A DNA stretch of 64,000 nt from Halomonas sp. (GCA_018401555.1 JAGYKP010000081.1:124001-188000); one strand, 5' to 3'. Positions 41,343-51,453 are shown, counted from the first letter of the stretch. Program-made: numbers and translations. The notes: a model not told the origin generated them from the letters alone.

Positions 41343-41855
41343 ATGGCGGAAGAGAACAACCAGGGCGCCGACGGCCAGGCCGCCGGCCAGCAGGACAAGC
41401 CACAGCTGCAGTTCGCCGTGCAGCGCATCTACGTCAAGGATATCTCCTTCGAGGCACCCAACTCACCGTCGGTGTTCCAGCAGCCCTTCAAGCCCAAGGT
41501 GGGCCTGAACCTGGATACCACCAGCGAGAAGGTGGGCGATGGCCTCTTCGAAGTGGTGATCAAGGTCACCGCCCAGGTGACCCACAGCGAGGAGGGTACC
41601 ACTTCCTTCCTGGCCGAGCTCGAGCAGGCCGGCCTGTTCCGCATCACCGGCATCGAGGGCGAGCAGCTCGACCACACCCTGGGTGCCTTCTGCCCCAACG
41701 TGCTCTTCCCCTACGCCCGCGAGTGCATCGATAACCTGGTCAACCGTGGCGGCTTCCCGCCGCTGATGCTGGCGCCGGTCAACTTCGAGGCGATCTACGC
41801 GCGCAAGAAGCAGCGCGAGGCCGAGCAGGCCCAGGGCGCCGAGACGACCCAGTAA
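41343..41855 (+). CDS. secB: Protein-export chaperone SecB
   Basis: SecB keeps preproteins unfolded and hands them to SecA. It shows [44 protein letters not shown] and LFPYAREC with [12 protein letters not shown] near the end. It is 170 residues and intact, with an acidic Q/E-rich tail. I chose the ATG at 41343 because it gives the usual MAEENNQ start; the frame is open to 41283. There is no strong ribosome site. It is cotranscribed with the rhodanese gene. Confidence 0.95.
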   Translation: MAEENNQGADGQAAGQQDKPQLQFAVQRIYVKDISFEAPNSPSVFQQPFKPKVGLNLDTTSEKVGDGLFEVVIKVTAQVTHSEEGTTSFLAELEQAGLFRITGIEGEQLDHTLGAFCPNVLFPYARECIDNLVNRGGFPPLMLAPVNFEAIYARKKQREAEQAQGAETTQ

Positions 41856-41893
41856 CGCAGCGCCGGTGGCCCTGAATGATGGATCGACCCGTC

Positions 41894-42660
41894 ATGAGAT
41901 CGCCGCGTATCCACGTCGCCGCCGACCTTCGCGTCGGCGGCGACGTCGTTCTGCCCGAGGGACCGGCCCGCCACGTGGCGCTCGCGTGCTGCGCCTGGGC
42001 GAGGGGCGCGCGCTGCGGCTGTTCGACGGTGCGGGCCTCGAGGCCAGTGCGGTGCTGGTGGAGGCCTCGCGCAAGCGGGTGGTGGCGCGCATCGAGTCGG
42101 TGGCGTCCGGCACTGCCGAGTCGCCGCTGGCGGTGCACCTCGGCCAGGCGATCTCCAAGGGCGATCGCATGGACTACGCCATCCAGAAGGCCGTGGAACT
42201 CGGGTGTGGCCGCCATCACGCCGCTCTACACCGAGCATGGTGACGTGCGCCTCAAGGGGGAGCGGGAGGCGAAGAAGCTCGCCCACTGGCAGGCGGTGGC
42301 GGCCAGCGCCCGCGAGCAGTGCGGGCGCGCCGCCGTGCCGGCGGTGAACCCGCCCTCGCCCTGGCCGACTCGGCTGGCCGGCGCGCGACGAAACGCTGCG
42401 CCTGGTGCTGCATCCGGATAGCGCCGGGGCGCTGGCACAGCAGTCGGCGCCCGCGCAGCGTGGCGCTGCTGATCGGTCCCCGGAGGGCGGGCTCGTCCGA
42501 GACCGAGGTCGTGGCCGCCCGCGACGGCCGGCTTCGCGCCACTCTGCCTGGGGCCGCGCATCCCTGCGGTACCGAGACCGCCCCGGTGGTGGCGCTCAGC
42601 CTGCTGCAGTACCGTTTCGGGGACCTCGACGGGAACCGGGCTCGACGCCTCGTATCCATC
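41894..42660 (+). CDS. rsmE: 16S rRNA (uracil-1498-N3)-methyltransferase (several frameshifts)
   Basis: This SPOUT methyltransferase acts on U1498 of 16S rRNA. Pieces in at least four frame segments match the family in order: SPRIHVAADLRVGGDVVLPEGPARHVA, LRLGEGRALRLFDGAG, HLGQAISKGDRMDYAIQKAVELG, AAITPLYTEHGDVRLKGEREAKKLAHWQAVAASAREQCGR, ALLIGP and TETAPVVALSLLQYRFGDL. The breaks (near 41985, 42205, 42375, 42440 and others) make this the most damaged gene in the window. The end is uncertain: the frame of the last piece runs into the next gene. It could be a real pseudogene, but error is likely given its neighbours. Confidence 0.72.
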
Positions 42661-42738
42661 GCCGCGCGACGAACGCCGCTCTTCCTCCGCCACGGAGTCA
42701 GACCCCGGTGGCATCATCCATTTTTCAGGGAGCCCTCC

Positions 42739-43443
42739 ATGTCCGATTCACGTGAACCGCGCACGCCGCGCCCCGCTGCCGGGCGACGCTACCGGGCGCC
42801 GAGGTGTGACGTGGGCGAGGTGGCCTACCTGGAGGTGGTCACCGTCAACGACACCGGTGCCTTCCTCGACTGGGGGCAGCCCCGCGACCTGCTGTTGCCC
42901 TACGGGGAGCAGCGCTTCCGTCCCAGCGTCGGCAAGCGGGTGCTGGTGCGCATCTATACGGACCAGCAGGGGCGGCCGGTGGCCTCCCAGAAGCTGGAGC
43001 GCTTCGTCGCCGATGAGGCCGAGGGGCTCGCCGCCGGCGACGAGGTGATCCTGGTGATCGCCGAGCAGACCGACCTCGGTCTCAAGGCGGTGGTCAATCA
43101 TCGCTTCTGGGGCGTGCTCTATCGTGATGACCTGACCCGGCCGCTGCGCCGTGGCCAGCGCGTCACCGGCTACATCAAGCGCCTGCGCGACGATGGCCGC
43201 CTGGACCTCTCGCTGCTGCCCCCGGGCGAGGCGCGCGCTGGACGTGGTGGGCGAGGCCGTGCTCTGGCGCTGCATGAGAGTGGCGGCTACCCGCCGCTGG
43301 GCGACAGGAGCGACGCCGCCGAGATCAAGGCACGCCTGGGGGTCAGCAAGAACGCCTTCAAGCAGGCCATCGGCCGCCTCTACAAGCGCCGACTGGTCAT
43401 CCTGGAACCCACCGGCATCCGGCTGGCGCCCGGCGGCGAGTAG
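42739..43443 (+). CDS. S1-domain RNA-binding protein, CvfB/YitL-like
   Basis: This resembles CvfB/YitL: S1-like domains followed by a winged helix. S1-type segments are VAYLEVVTVNDTGAFLDWGQPRDLLLPY (about residues 28-55) and AVVNHRFWGVLYRDDLTRPLRRGQRVTGYIKRLRDDGRLDLSL. The C-terminus ends EIKARLGVSKNAFKQAIGRLYKRRLV. Between about 43230 and 43265 the reading frame looks shifted and then restored: the expected LDVVGEAVL is in another frame while the annotated frame reads RAGRGGRGRA. The protein is 235 residues. Its role in RNA binding is inferred. Confidence 0.8.
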   Translation: MSDSREPRTPRPAAGRRYRAPRCDVGEVAYLEVVTVNDTGAFLDWGQPRDLLLPYGEQRFRPSVGKRVLVRIYTDQQGRPVASQKLERFVADEAEGLAAGDEVILVIAEQTDLGLKAVVNHRFWGVLYRDDLTRPLRRGQRVTGYIKRLRDDGRLDLSLLPPGEARAGRGGRGRALALHESGGYPPLGDRSDAAEIKARLGVSKNAFKQAIGRLYKRRLVILEPTGIRLAPGGE

Positions 43444-43487
43444 CCGGCATACTGGCCACATCCATACTCTTGACCGGAATCCGACCC

Positions 43488-44455
43488 ATGAGCGAACGCG
43501 CGCTGAAGATCGGCGTGGTGATGGACCCCATCGCGGACATCACCTACAAGAAGGACACCTCCCTGGCCCTGCTGTGGGCCGCCCGGGATCGCGGCGCCTC
43601 GCTGCACTATCTCGAGCCCGGCGACCTCTTCCTGCGCGACGGTCGCGCCTACGGCCGACTGCGCGACCTCGAGGTGCATCGCGACCCCGACCACTGGTTC
43701 GATCTGGGCGAGCCCGAGCCGCGGCCCCTGGCCGAACTCGACGTGATCCTGATGCGCCAGGATCCCCCGGTGGATACCCACTTCCTCAATGCCGTGCACC
43801 TGCTGGGCTTCGCCGAGCGCGACGGCGTGCTGGTGGTCAACCCCACCCGGGCGTTGCTGGAGTGCAACGAGAAGCTCTTCGCCCAGCAGTTCCCGCAGTG
43901 CTGTGCGCCGACGCTGGTCTCCTGCAGCGAGCCCGAGCTGCGCGCCTTCCACGTCGAGCACGGCGACGTCATCCTCAAACCCCTGGACGGCATGGGCGGC
44001 AGCGGGATCTTCCACGTCGGCCCCGAGGGGCGCAACCTGGGCGCGGTGATCGAGACCCTCACCGAGCGCGGCCAGCGCCAGATCATGGCCCAGCGCTACC
44101 TCCCCGAGATCAGGATGGCGACACCCGCATCCTGCTGGTGGATGGTGAGCCGGTGCCCTATGGCCTGGCCCGAGTGCCCATGGCCGGCGAGACCCGCGGC
44201 AACCTGGCCGCCGGGGGTACCGGGGTGAGCCGTGAGCTCACCGAGCGTGACCACTGGCTGATCCGCCAGGTGCAGCCGATGGTCCGCGAGAAGGGCCTGA
44301 TGTTCGTGGGCCTCGACGTGATCGGCGACTACATCACCGAGATCAACGTGACCAGCCCCACCTGCGTGCGCGAGATCGATGATCAGCGCGGCACCGATAT
44401 CGCCGGCCTGCTGATGGATGCCATCGAGCGTCGCCTGGCGGCGGCGCGGGGCTGA
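43488..44455 (+). CDS. gshB: Glutathione synthetase (frameshifted)
   Basis: GshB is the ATP-grasp ligase of the second glutathione step. It shows KIGVVMDPIADITYKKDTSLALLW, VILMRQDPPVDTHFLNAVHLL, VVNPTRALLECNEKLF, DVILKPLDGMGGSGIFHV and EINVTSPTCVREID. One frameshift is at 44113-44114, where a third G would restore EIRDGDTRILLVDGEPVPYGLARVP. Restored length is about 322 residues, normal. I chose ATG 43488 (MSERALKIG) over an upstream ATG at 43470. It is followed 15 bases later by the tonB-like gene, the usual gshB-tonB order. Confidence 0.92.
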
Positions 44456-44469
44456 GAGGCGAGGCCGCC

Positions 44470-45401
44470 ATGTCCCTGATCGCCGGCGACCCCATCCAGT
44501 ATGCCCCGGTCACCCGGCCCTATCGGCGCTGGCTGGCCTGGTCGCTGGCGCTGCTGCTGCACTTGGCGGTGATCGGCGTGGTGGCCAGCTGGCAGTTCGC
44601 CGCTCCGCCAGCCCAGCGTGAAAGCCTCGACGTGGTGCTGGTGACCCGCGAAAGCGAGGCGCCGGTGGAGGCCGAGGCCATCGCCGAGGCCGACCAGGAA
44701 GCCGCCGGCAGTGAGCAGGAGGAGGCCCCGGCGGAGGTCGCGCCTGCCCCGGTGGAAGCACCCGCCGCGGCGCAGCGGGGAGCCAAGGATGTCGACCCCG
44801 CCACGCCGGCGGAGCTCGAAGCGGCCGAGCGGGCTGTGCCCCGAGGGGCGCGCACCCGTCGAGGAGGCGGCGCCCCCGGCGGCGCAGGCCGAGGCCGAGA
44901 ACCCGCTAGCCGTCCACGCCCAGCGAGGCCCCCAGGCGGCGGAAGCCGAGGCCGCAGCCCCCGGGTGGCGGCGCCCTCCGCCTCAGGGCCGCGACCTGCT
45001 CGCCGACGCCACCCGCAGCATCCGCGAGCAGGGCCTGCACCGGACTTCTCCGGCGCCAGACAATGCGAGGCCCCCGTCAGGCCGCCCAGCGTGCCGCCGA
45101 GGCGCGCTATATCGACGACTGGACCCGCCGCGTCGAGGCCTACGGCAATCGCGTGCACCCGGCGCCGCGTCATCTCCAGGGGCAGCTGCGCATTCGGGTG
45201 GTGATCGGCCGCGACGGCGAGTTGCGCCAGGCGGAGGTGATACAATCGTCGGGACATTCCGAACTCGACCAGGCTGCGCTGGATACCGTTCATGGTGCCG
45301 GCCCCTATCGTCCCTTCGATGCGGGCATGGGCAACCTGGACTCGCTCTCCATCACCCGCGTCTGGCGGTTCGGCCAAGGCAACAATTACGGCGTGCGTTA
45401 G
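44470..45401 (+). CDS. TonB-like energy transduction protein (frameshifted)
   Basis: TonB family proteins couple the inner-membrane proton force to outer-membrane transporters. The N-terminus has one membrane helix (LAWSLALLLHLAVIGVVASW, residues ~22-41). A long E/A/P-rich linker follows. The C-terminal TonB domain (EARYIDDWTRRVEAYGNRVHP, GQLRIRVVIGRDGELRQAEVIQSSGH, ALDTVHGAGPYRPF) is in another frame. At least two shifts lie between about 44845 and 45060. There is no ExbB/ExbD in the window. It is the gene after gshB, a common spot for this family. Confidence 0.83.
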
Positions 45402-45418
45402 GACCGCCGGGGAGTCTC

Positions 45419-45991
45419 ATGCAATCCGTGGAAAACTTCGGCCTGAAAGATCACTTCCTGCTGGCGATGCCGCACCTGGAAGACCCCAACTTCGCCGGCA
45501 GCCTCGCCTACCTGTGCGACCATGACGAGAAGGGCACCATGGGGGTGATCATCAACCGCCCCCTCGAGCTGACCCTGGAGGCGCTCTTCGAACAACTGGA
45601 GCTGGGCGGCGAGGAGAGCCCGCAGCGCAACGCACCGGTCTACTACGGTGGTCCGGTGCACAAGGACCGCGGCTTCATCCTGCACCGCGGCTCGAGCGCC
45701 GACTGGGATTCCAGCATCCAGGTCACCGAGGAGATCGCCCTGACCACCTCCATGGACATGCTCCAGGCGCTGGCCGCCGGCCGCGGCCCCGAGCACTTCC
45801 TGGTGTGCCTGGGCTGTGCCGGCTGGGAGTCGGGCCAGCTCGAGGCCGAGCTGCTCGACAACGCCTGGCTCACCGTGGAGGGGCGCAGCGACATCCTCTT
45901 CGAGGTGCCGCCGGAGCAGCGCCTGGGCGCCGCCGCCGGGATCCTCGGCATCGACCTCAACCTGATGACCCGCGAGGCGGGGCATTCGTGA
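45419..45991 (+). CDS. YqgE/AlgH family protein (UPF0301)
   Basis: This is a cytoplasmic protein of uncertain role. It starts NFGLKDHFLLAMPHLEDPNFAGSLAYLCDHDEKGTMGVIINRP, the family's signature, and has PVYYGGPVHKDRGFILH and FLVCLGCAGWESGQLEAEL. It is 190 residues and intact. The ATG at 45419 follows GGAG. Downstream, ruvX starts 31 bases later; yqgE-ruvX (yqgE-yqgF) is a conserved pair after gshB. Confidence 0.93.
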   Translation: MQSVENFGLKDHFLLAMPHLEDPNFAGSLAYLCDHDEKGTMGVIINRPLELTLEALFEQLELGGEESPQRNAPVYYGGPVHKDRGFILHRGSSADWDSSIQVTEEIALTTSMDMLQALAAGRGPEHFLVCLGCAGWESGQLEAELLDNAWLTVEGRSDILFEVPPEQRLGAAAGILGIDLNLMTREAGHS

Positions 45992-46022
45992 ACCGGACGC
46001 GACGGATGGCAGGAGGGCGTTG

Positions 46023-46463
46023 ATGGCCAGGCAGGGCGAGCGGTTGATCCTGGGCTTCGACTTCGGCACCCGGCGCATCGGCGTGGCGGTGGGCAACGAA
46101 CTGCTCGGCAGCGCCCGGGAGCTGGACCCGCTGGCGGCCCGGGAGGGAATTCCCGACTGGTCGCGGGTCGCTCGGCTGGTGGAGGAGTGGCAGCCGGATC
46201 TCTTCGTGGTGGGCCTGCCGCTCACCGCGGCGGGCGAGGAGCAGGAGATGAGCACGCGCGCCCGCAAGTTCGGCAAGCGCCTGTTCGGCCGCTACGGGGT
46301 GCCCTGCGAGATGGTCGACGAGCGCGGCTCCACCGGCGAGGCCAAGCTGATCGCCAGGGAGCGCGGCCATCGCGGCAGCTGGCGCGATGAGGGCGTCGAC
46401 GGCATCAGCGCGGTGCTGATCGTCGAGCGCTGGTTCGCCGCCCGGGAGGGGCTGCCCGGCTAA
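46023..46463 (+). CDS. ruvX: Holliday junction resolvase-like protein RuvX/YqgF
   Basis: This RNase H-fold protein takes part in 16S rRNA 5' maturation. It shows ILGFDFGTRRIGVAVGN (metal-binding D, about residue 12), DLFVVGLPLTAAGEEQEMSTRARKFGKRL, VDERGSTGEAKL and the late D in WRDEGVDGISAVLIVERW. It is 146 residues and intact. A TTG one codon earlier is in frame; I use the ATG with an AGGAGGG upstream. It is convergent with the membrane-protein gene. Confidence 0.93.
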   Translation: MARQGERLILGFDFGTRRIGVAVGNELLGSARELDPLAAREGIPDWSRVARLVEEWQPDLFVVGLPLTAAGEEQEMSTRARKFGKRLFGRYGVPCEMVDERGSTGEAKLIARERGHRGSWRDEGVDGISAVLIVERWFAAREGLPG

Positions 46464-46485
46464 GGGCTGACGCAGCGCTGATGCC

Positions 46486-47117
46486 TCAGGCGGCGTCGGG
46501 ACGCGTGAAGTCCTGCACCGAGACGCCGGCGAACTTCTCCAGGAAGAACACCAGGGTGGCGGGGTGGTGGAAGCGCTCCTCGAAACTCTCGCGCTCGAGT
46601 GGCGGCGGCGAGTCACGCTGGCGCGGAACTCGTCGCCGACTCGGGTCACCGTGACCCGCGACTCGCGCTGCCCGTCACTTGCCTCGGCCTGCAGCGGGCC
46701 GTCACCCTCCCCCAGCAGCGCCTCCAGGCGCCGGGCGGCCTCGAGTTCCTCGGGCGTGGCCCAGAGGGCCTGGTCGCGGTCGCCGTAGCGATACAGGATC
46801 ACCACCAGCAGCACCGAGAAGATCGCGCTGGCCAGCATCCAGGTGAGCAGCTCGCCGGAGAGCGACAGGCTGAGCACCGCCCACAGCTGCACCAGGACCG
46901 CCACCGCCAGCAGCGCCGCCAGAGGTCGCCACATGCGTGGGTTCATGAAGCCGCGCTTGAGGATATAGCCCCACAACCCCACCACCGCCACGGCCCCCAG
47001 GGCCAGATGAGCCAGCGACAGCGCGGTACCGCCGCCGGCCAGCAGGGCGATGGCCCCGACCAGCAGCAGCACGGTGTAGAAGAGTGCCAGGAGCCGATAG
47101 GCGCGGTGCAGGTTCAT
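46486..47117 (-). CDS. Hypothetical membrane protein (frameshifted near 3' end)
   Basis: About 210 residues. The N-terminal 110 hold four predicted membrane helices (ALFYTVLLLVGAIALLAGG, LALGAVAVVGLWGYIL, PLAALLAVAVLVQLWAVL, LLTWMLASAIFSVLLVVILY). A soluble tail follows. After RVTVTRVGDEFRASV the frame breaks near 46600, and the conserved-looking end (FEERFHHPATLVFFLEKFAGVSVQDFTRP) is in the next frame, with its stop at 46486. I do not recognise the family. It lies between ruvX and pyrB and is transcribed toward ruvX. Confidence 0.65.
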
Positions 47118-47192
47118 GTCGTGGTGCCTCTTGCCGCCAGGGGGGAAGGATCACCCCTCAGCATAGGCGAGAGCGGCGAAACTGCGCGTTGC

Positions 47193-48222
47193 TTACAGTG
47201 CCGGGTCGTCAACGCCCACGCGCGGCGGCACGAACCAGCGTACCGGGCGCAGCTCCTGCTCGATCAGGTCGTCCACCTCCAGCAGGGTGGCGAAGATCGC
47301 CATGCGCACCGGGATGCCGTTGTCGGTCTGGCGGAAGATCGCCAGGCGCGGGTCGCCGTTGAGGTCGACGTCGAGGTCGTTGGCCTCGGGTCGGCTGTCC
47401 CGCGGCAGCGGGTGCATGACGAGGGTGTCGCGCCCACAGCGGGCGTCGAGGAAGGCGCGGTCCACGGTGAAGTCCCGCGACAGGCTGAAGCCCTCGCTCA
47501 TCTCGGCGGTGAAGCGCTCCTTCTGGATACGCGTGGTATAGACTACATCCACGTCGGCATAGCCCTGGGCCAGGCTGTCGCGCTGCTCGATGCGGTGGCC
47601 GCGGGAGGCGACCAGGTCGACCAGGTGGCCGGGCATCTCCAGCCCCGGCGGCGCCACCAGGGTGATACGCATGGGCGCATAGAGCGACAGCAGCTTGATC
47701 AGCGAGTGCACGGTGCGCCCGTACTTGAGGTCGCCGGTCATCAGCACGTGGGCGCCGGCCAGCCCCTTGCCCAGGCGGGTGAACTCCTTGTCGATGGTGT
47801 AGAAGTCGAGCAATGCCTGGCTGGGATGCTCGCCGGGGCCGTCGCCGCCGTTGATCACCGGCACATGGGTGGCGGCGGCGAATTCCGCCACCGAGCCGAG
47901 CTCCGGGTGGCGCATCACGATGGCATCGCAGTAGCGCGCTCATCACCCGGCTGGTGTCGTAGAGCGATTCGCCCTTGGCCATGGACGAGAAGGTGAAGCC
48001 GGTGGTGTCGCAGACGCTGCCGCCCAGCCGGCAGAAGGCGGCGTTGAAGCTGACCCGGGTGCGGGTGCTGGCCTCGAAGAAGAGGTTGCCGAGCACCGCC
48101 CCCTCCAGCACACGGGTGACCTGGCGCCGCTGGGCGATGGGCTCCATGCGGGCGGCGACCCGCATCAGGTGATCGACATCGTCGCGGGACAGGGAATCGA
48201 CGGAGAGCAGGTGGTGACTCAT
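47193..48222 (-). CDS. pyrB: Aspartate carbamoyltransferase (frameshifted)
   Basis: This enzyme makes carbamoyl-aspartate in pyrimidine synthesis. It has LFFEASTRTRVSFNAAFCRLGG (carbamoyl-phosphate loop STRTR), FSSMAKGESLYDTSRVMS, INGGDGPGEHPSQALLDFYTI and LVMHPLPRDSRPE. The frame breaks at about 47940, between VMSAL and RYCDAIVMRHPE. Restored length is about 343 residues, slightly longer than the classical 310. No pyrI (regulatory chain) or pyrC is adjacent here. Confidence 0.9.
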
Positions 48223-48299
48223 CGGCGTGGCCTCGGCTGGGGCGAATGGACGGCCGCCGGTGTACTCCGTCGCGCTGGTGGCTTCACGATCCGGCGCCG

Positions 48300-49124
48300 C
48301 TACCACGCCTCCGGGGTGCGTCCTCCCAGCTGGGACGTAATCTCGGCGGCGGTATCGCGCACCAGGGCGCCCAGCTCCAGCAGGCGCGCCTCGGGGATGC
48401 GCGCCACCGGGCCGGAGACCGAGATGGCGGCCAGCGGGGTGCCGTGCTCGTCGTGGATGCAGGCGGCCACGCAGTGCAGGCCGATGGCGTGCTCCTCGCG
48501 ATCGCAGGCGAAGCCCTGGTGGCGGATCTCCGCCAGCTCCTCGCGCAGGGTCGCGGGGGTGTGCAGGGTGTTCTCGGTGACCCGCGAGAGGCCGCGTTCG
48601 GCGAGGATACGCTCGAGCATATCTTCGGGAAGCCAGGCCATCAGCGCCTTGCCCACGCCGGAGGCGTGCAGGGGGGCCCGCGAGCCGAGGCGGGTGATCA
48701 TGCGCATCATCTGCGGCGATTCGCTCTGGGCGAGGAATACCGCGGTACCGCCGTCGCGGATGCCGAGGTTGGCGGTCTCGCCGGTCTGTTCGGTCAGGCG
48801 GCGCAGGAAGGGGCGGCTGGTGCCCACGAAGTCACGGGCCTCCAGGAAGCTGTTGCCGATGCGGAAGGTCTTGACGTCGATCTTCCAGACGCCGAGCTCG
48901 CTGTCCTGGGTGACGAAGCCCTGGCTCTGCAGCGCCTGCAACAGGCGGTGCGTGGTGGAGGGGGCCAGGTCGGCCTGCTCGGCGAGCTCCGAGAGCGCCA
49001 GGCCCCCGGGGTGGCCGGCCAGGCGCTCCAGCAGGTTGAGGCCGCGCACCAGCGACTGGCTGTGGCCGCCGCTGGCCTTGCCCTTGCGATCCCGGGGCGT
49101 CCGCCGTTCTGCGCTTGACTTCAC
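48300..49124 (-). CDS. IclR-family transcriptional regulator
   Basis: This regulator has an N-terminal winged helix-turn-helix (GGLALSELAEQADLAPSTTHRLLQALQSQGFV, about residues 40-72) and a C-terminal IclR effector domain (RPFLRRLTEQTGETANLGI, HASGVGKALMAWLPED and GPVARIPEARLLELGALVRDTAAEI). The N-terminus is basic and disordered. It is 274 residues and intact. It lies upstream of and divergent from nothing obvious: pyrB and the crotonase lie on the same strand. The effector is not predictable; a role in organic-acid use is typical of the family. Confidence 0.88.
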   Translation of the reverse strand: MKSSAERRTPRDRKGKASGGHSQSLVRGLNLLERLAGHPGGLALSELAEQADLAPSTTHRLLQALQSQGFVTQDSELGVWKIDVKTFRIGNSFLEARDFVGTSRPFLRRLTEQTGETANLGIRDGGTAVFLAQSESPQMMRMITRLGSRAPLHASGVGKALMAWLPEDMLERILAERGLSRVTENTLHTPATLREELAEIRHQGFACDREEHAIGLHCVAACIHDEHGTPLAAISVSGPVARIPEARLLELGALVRDTAAEITSQLGGRTPEAW

Positions 49125-49240
49125 TCACCCTGTTGCTCCTTTTGCCTTGGCTTCGCTGGCACAGGATACCCTGTTGACTGGCGTCTGTCGCGTCTGCGGA
49201 AATCACTTCCATTAACTCTCTTCGCAGGCGTTTGCCGGGC

Positions 49241-50029
49241 TCAGCAGTCCTTCCATACCGGGCGACGCTTCTCGATGAAGGCGTCGATGCCCTCGGCGAC
49301 ATCCTCGGCCAGCATGTTGCCGGCCATCACCTCGCCGGCGAAGGCGTAGGCCTCGTCCAGCGGCATGCGCAGCTGGCGCTGGAACATCGCCTTGCCGGTG
49401 CGCACCGCCACCGCACTCTTGGCGCAGATGCTGGCAGCGAGTTCGGCCACCGCCTCGTCCAGCTGCTCGTCGTCGGCGACGCGGTTGACCAGTCCCCAGT
49501 CGCGGGCGGTATCGGCGTCGATGAACTCGCCGGTGAACAGCATCTCCATGGCGCGCTTGCGGGCCACGTTGCGCGACAGCGCCACCGCCGGGGTGGAGCA
49601 GAACAGCCCGGCATTGATGCCGGAGACGGCGAAGCGCGCCGAACGGGCGGCCACCGCCAGGTCGCAGCTGGCCACCAGCTGGCAACCGGCGGCGGTGGCG
49701 ATGCCCTGGACCCGGGCGATCACCGGCACCGGTAGCTCGACGATGGCCTGCATCACCCCGGCGCAGCGGGCGAAGAGTGCCTGGAAGTAGTCGCGGTCGT
49801 CGTCATGGGCGCGCATCTGCTTGAGGTCGTGGCCGGCGCAGAAGGCGCGACCCTCGGCGGCGAGCACCACGCAGCGCACGCCGCCGTCGTCCGCCAGGCG
49901 CGTAAGCTCGCTCTCCAGGGCCTCGAGCATTTCCTCGGAGAGGGCGTTGAAGCTCGCCGGGCGGTTCAGGGTCAGGGTGGTCACGCCGTCGGCGTCATGG
50001 CGCCGTACCGGTGGGTTGGTCTCGCTCAT
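49241..50029 (-). CDS. Enoyl-CoA hydratase/isomerase (crotonase) family protein
   Basis: This acts on acyl-CoA thioesters. It has RPASFNALSEEMLEALESEL, AFCAGHDLKQM (first half of the oxyanion hole), QGIATAAGCQLVASCDLAVAA (second half) and the typical FFTGEFIDA-like LFTGEFIDADTARDWGLVNRVV region. The Glu residues of true hydratases are not all at their usual places, so the exact reaction is open. It resembles ECHDC3-type crotonases. It is 262 residues and intact, and lies upstream of the IclR gene by 116 bases in the same direction. Confidence 0.85.
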   Translation of the reverse strand: MSETNPPVRRHDADGVTTLTLNRPASFNALSEEMLEALESELTRLADDGGVRCVVLAAEGRAFCAGHDLKQMRAHDDDRDYFQALFARCAGVMQAIVELPVPVIARVQGIATAAGCQLVASCDLAVAARSARFAVSGINAGLFCSTPAVALSRNVARKRAMEMLFTGEFIDADTARDWGLVNRVADDEQLDEAVAELAASICAKSAVAVRTGKAMFQRQLRMPLDEAYAFAGEVMAGNMLAEDVAEGIDAFIEKRRPVWKDC

Positions 50030-50145
50030 CTGGGGCTCCTGGTTGTTGTTCAGGCCTTGGTCTCATCGATGCCACAGCCTAGCGCGCCAGGCCATCCCCG
50101 TGCACTGCGACCAAGGGGGCGCTCGCCCTGCCGGCTCCCAGAACG

Positions 50146-50182
50146 CAAGCCGCCGCGTCGGAGAGACGCGGCGGCGGGGCTT
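50146..50182 (-). terminator. Hairpin downstream of serA
   Basis: A stem of at least 10 bp (CCGCCGCGTC with GACGCGGCGG, extended by AAGC/GCTT) has a short loop. It lies some 25 bases after the serA stop. The T-run on the minus strand is weak. Confidence 0.6.
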
Positions 50183-50205
50183 CAGTACGGCACCGGGGTG
50201 GCGGG

Positions 50206-51453
50206 TCAGGCCTCCTGGCCGCCGTCGGAGTAGAGCACGCGCACCTTGAGGGTGTGCGTGACCTGGCGCAGGGCGTCCAGCGCCTGGGGGCCATAGGCCT
50301 TGTCGACGTCGATCACCACGTAGCCGACCTTCTCGTTGGTCTGCAGGTACTGGCCGGCGATGTTGATGCCGTTCTCGGAGAGCACCCGGTTGATCTCGGA
50401 CAGCACCCCCGGCACGTTCTCGTGGATGTGCAGCAGGCGGTGCTTGCCCGGGTGAGACGGCAGTGCCACCTCGGGGAAGTTGACCGAGGTGACGGTGGTG
50501 CCGTTGTCGGAGTAGGTGGCCAGCTTCTCGGAGACCTCGATGCCGATGTTCTCCTGGGCCTCCAGCGTGGAGCCGCCGATGTGCGGGGTGAGGATGACAT
50601 TCTCCAGGCCGCGCAGCGGGCTCTCGAACTCCTCGTCGTTGCCCTTGGGCTCCACCGGGAAGACGTCTACCGCGGCGCCGTTGAGGCGCCCCTCGCGGAT
50701 CGCCTCGGCCAGGGGCTCGATCACCACCACGCTGCCGCGGGAGGCATTGATCAGGATGGCGCCCGGCTTCATGCGTGCGATCTGCTCGGCACCGATCATC
50801 CAGCGCGTTGACGGCAGATCGGGAACGTGCAGGCTGACCACGTCGGCCTTGCCGAGAAGCTCGTCGAGGCTGCCCACCTGGCGGGCGTTGCCCATGCCCA
50901 GCTTGGCGACCACGTCATAGTAGATGACGTCGAAGCCCAGCGACTCGGCGAGCACCGAGAGCTGCGAGCCGATGCTGCCGTAGCCGACGATCCCCAGGGT
51001 CTTGCCGCGGGCCTCGTGGGAGTTCTTGGCGCTCTTCAGCCAGCCGCCCTGGTGGGCGCGGGCGTTCTTCTCGGGAATGCCGCGCAGCAGCATGATCGCC
51101 TCGGCCAGCACCAGCTCGGCCACCGAGCGGGTGTTGGAGTAGGGTGCATTGAACACCGGGATGCCGCGAACCAGGGCGGCGTCGAGATCGACCTGATTGG
51201 TGCCGATGCAGAAGCAGCCCACGGCCACCAGCTTCTCAGCGGCATCGAAGACGCGCTCGTTGAGCTGGGTCCGCGAGCGGATGCCGATGAAGTGCACGTC
51301 GCGGATCTTCTCGATCAGCGCGGCCTCATCCAGCGAGGTGGGCAGGTGCTCGATGTTCGAGTACCCGGCGTTGCGAAGATTGTCCACCGCGGTCTGGTGG
51401 ATGCCCTCGAGCAGCAGGATCTTGATCTTGCTCTTGTCCAGGGACGTCTTGGC
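50206..51453 (-). CDS. serA: D-3-phosphoglycerate dehydrogenase
   Basis: This enzyme starts serine biosynthesis from 3-phosphoglycerate. It shows GIRSRTQLNERVFDAAEKLVAVGCFCIGTNQVDL, the NAD-binding LGIVGYGSIGSQLSVLAE, LHVPDLPSTRWMIG, NASRGSVV and the active-site H in ILTPHIGGSTLEAQENIG. The C-terminal ACT domain (HRLLHIHENVPGVLSEINRVLSENGINI) binds serine for feedback. I chose the ATG at 51453 (MAKTSLDKSKIK; 415 residues, close to the E. coli enzyme) over the upstream frame start. It is intact and divergent from xseB. Confidence 0.96.
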   Translation of the reverse strand, partial: AKTSLDKSKIKILLLEGIHQTAVDNLRNAGYSNIEHLPTSLDEAALIEKIRDVHFIGIRSRTQLNERVFDAAEKLVAVGCFCIGTNQVDLDAALVRGIPVFNAPYSNTRSVAELVLAEAIMLLRGIPEKNARAHQGGWLKSAKNSHEARGKTLGIVGYGSIGSQLSVLAESLGFDVIYYDVVAKLGMGNARQVGSLDELLGKADVVSLHVPDLPSTRWMIGAEQIARMKPGAILINASRGSVVVIEPLAEAIREGRLNGAAVDVFPVEPKGNDEEFESPLRGLENVILTPHIGGSTLEAQENIGIEVSEKLATYSDNGTTVTSVNFPEVALPSHPGKHRLLHIHENVPGVLSEINRVLSENGINIAGQYLQTNEKVGYVVIDVDKAYGPQALDALRQVTHTLKVRVLYSDGGQEA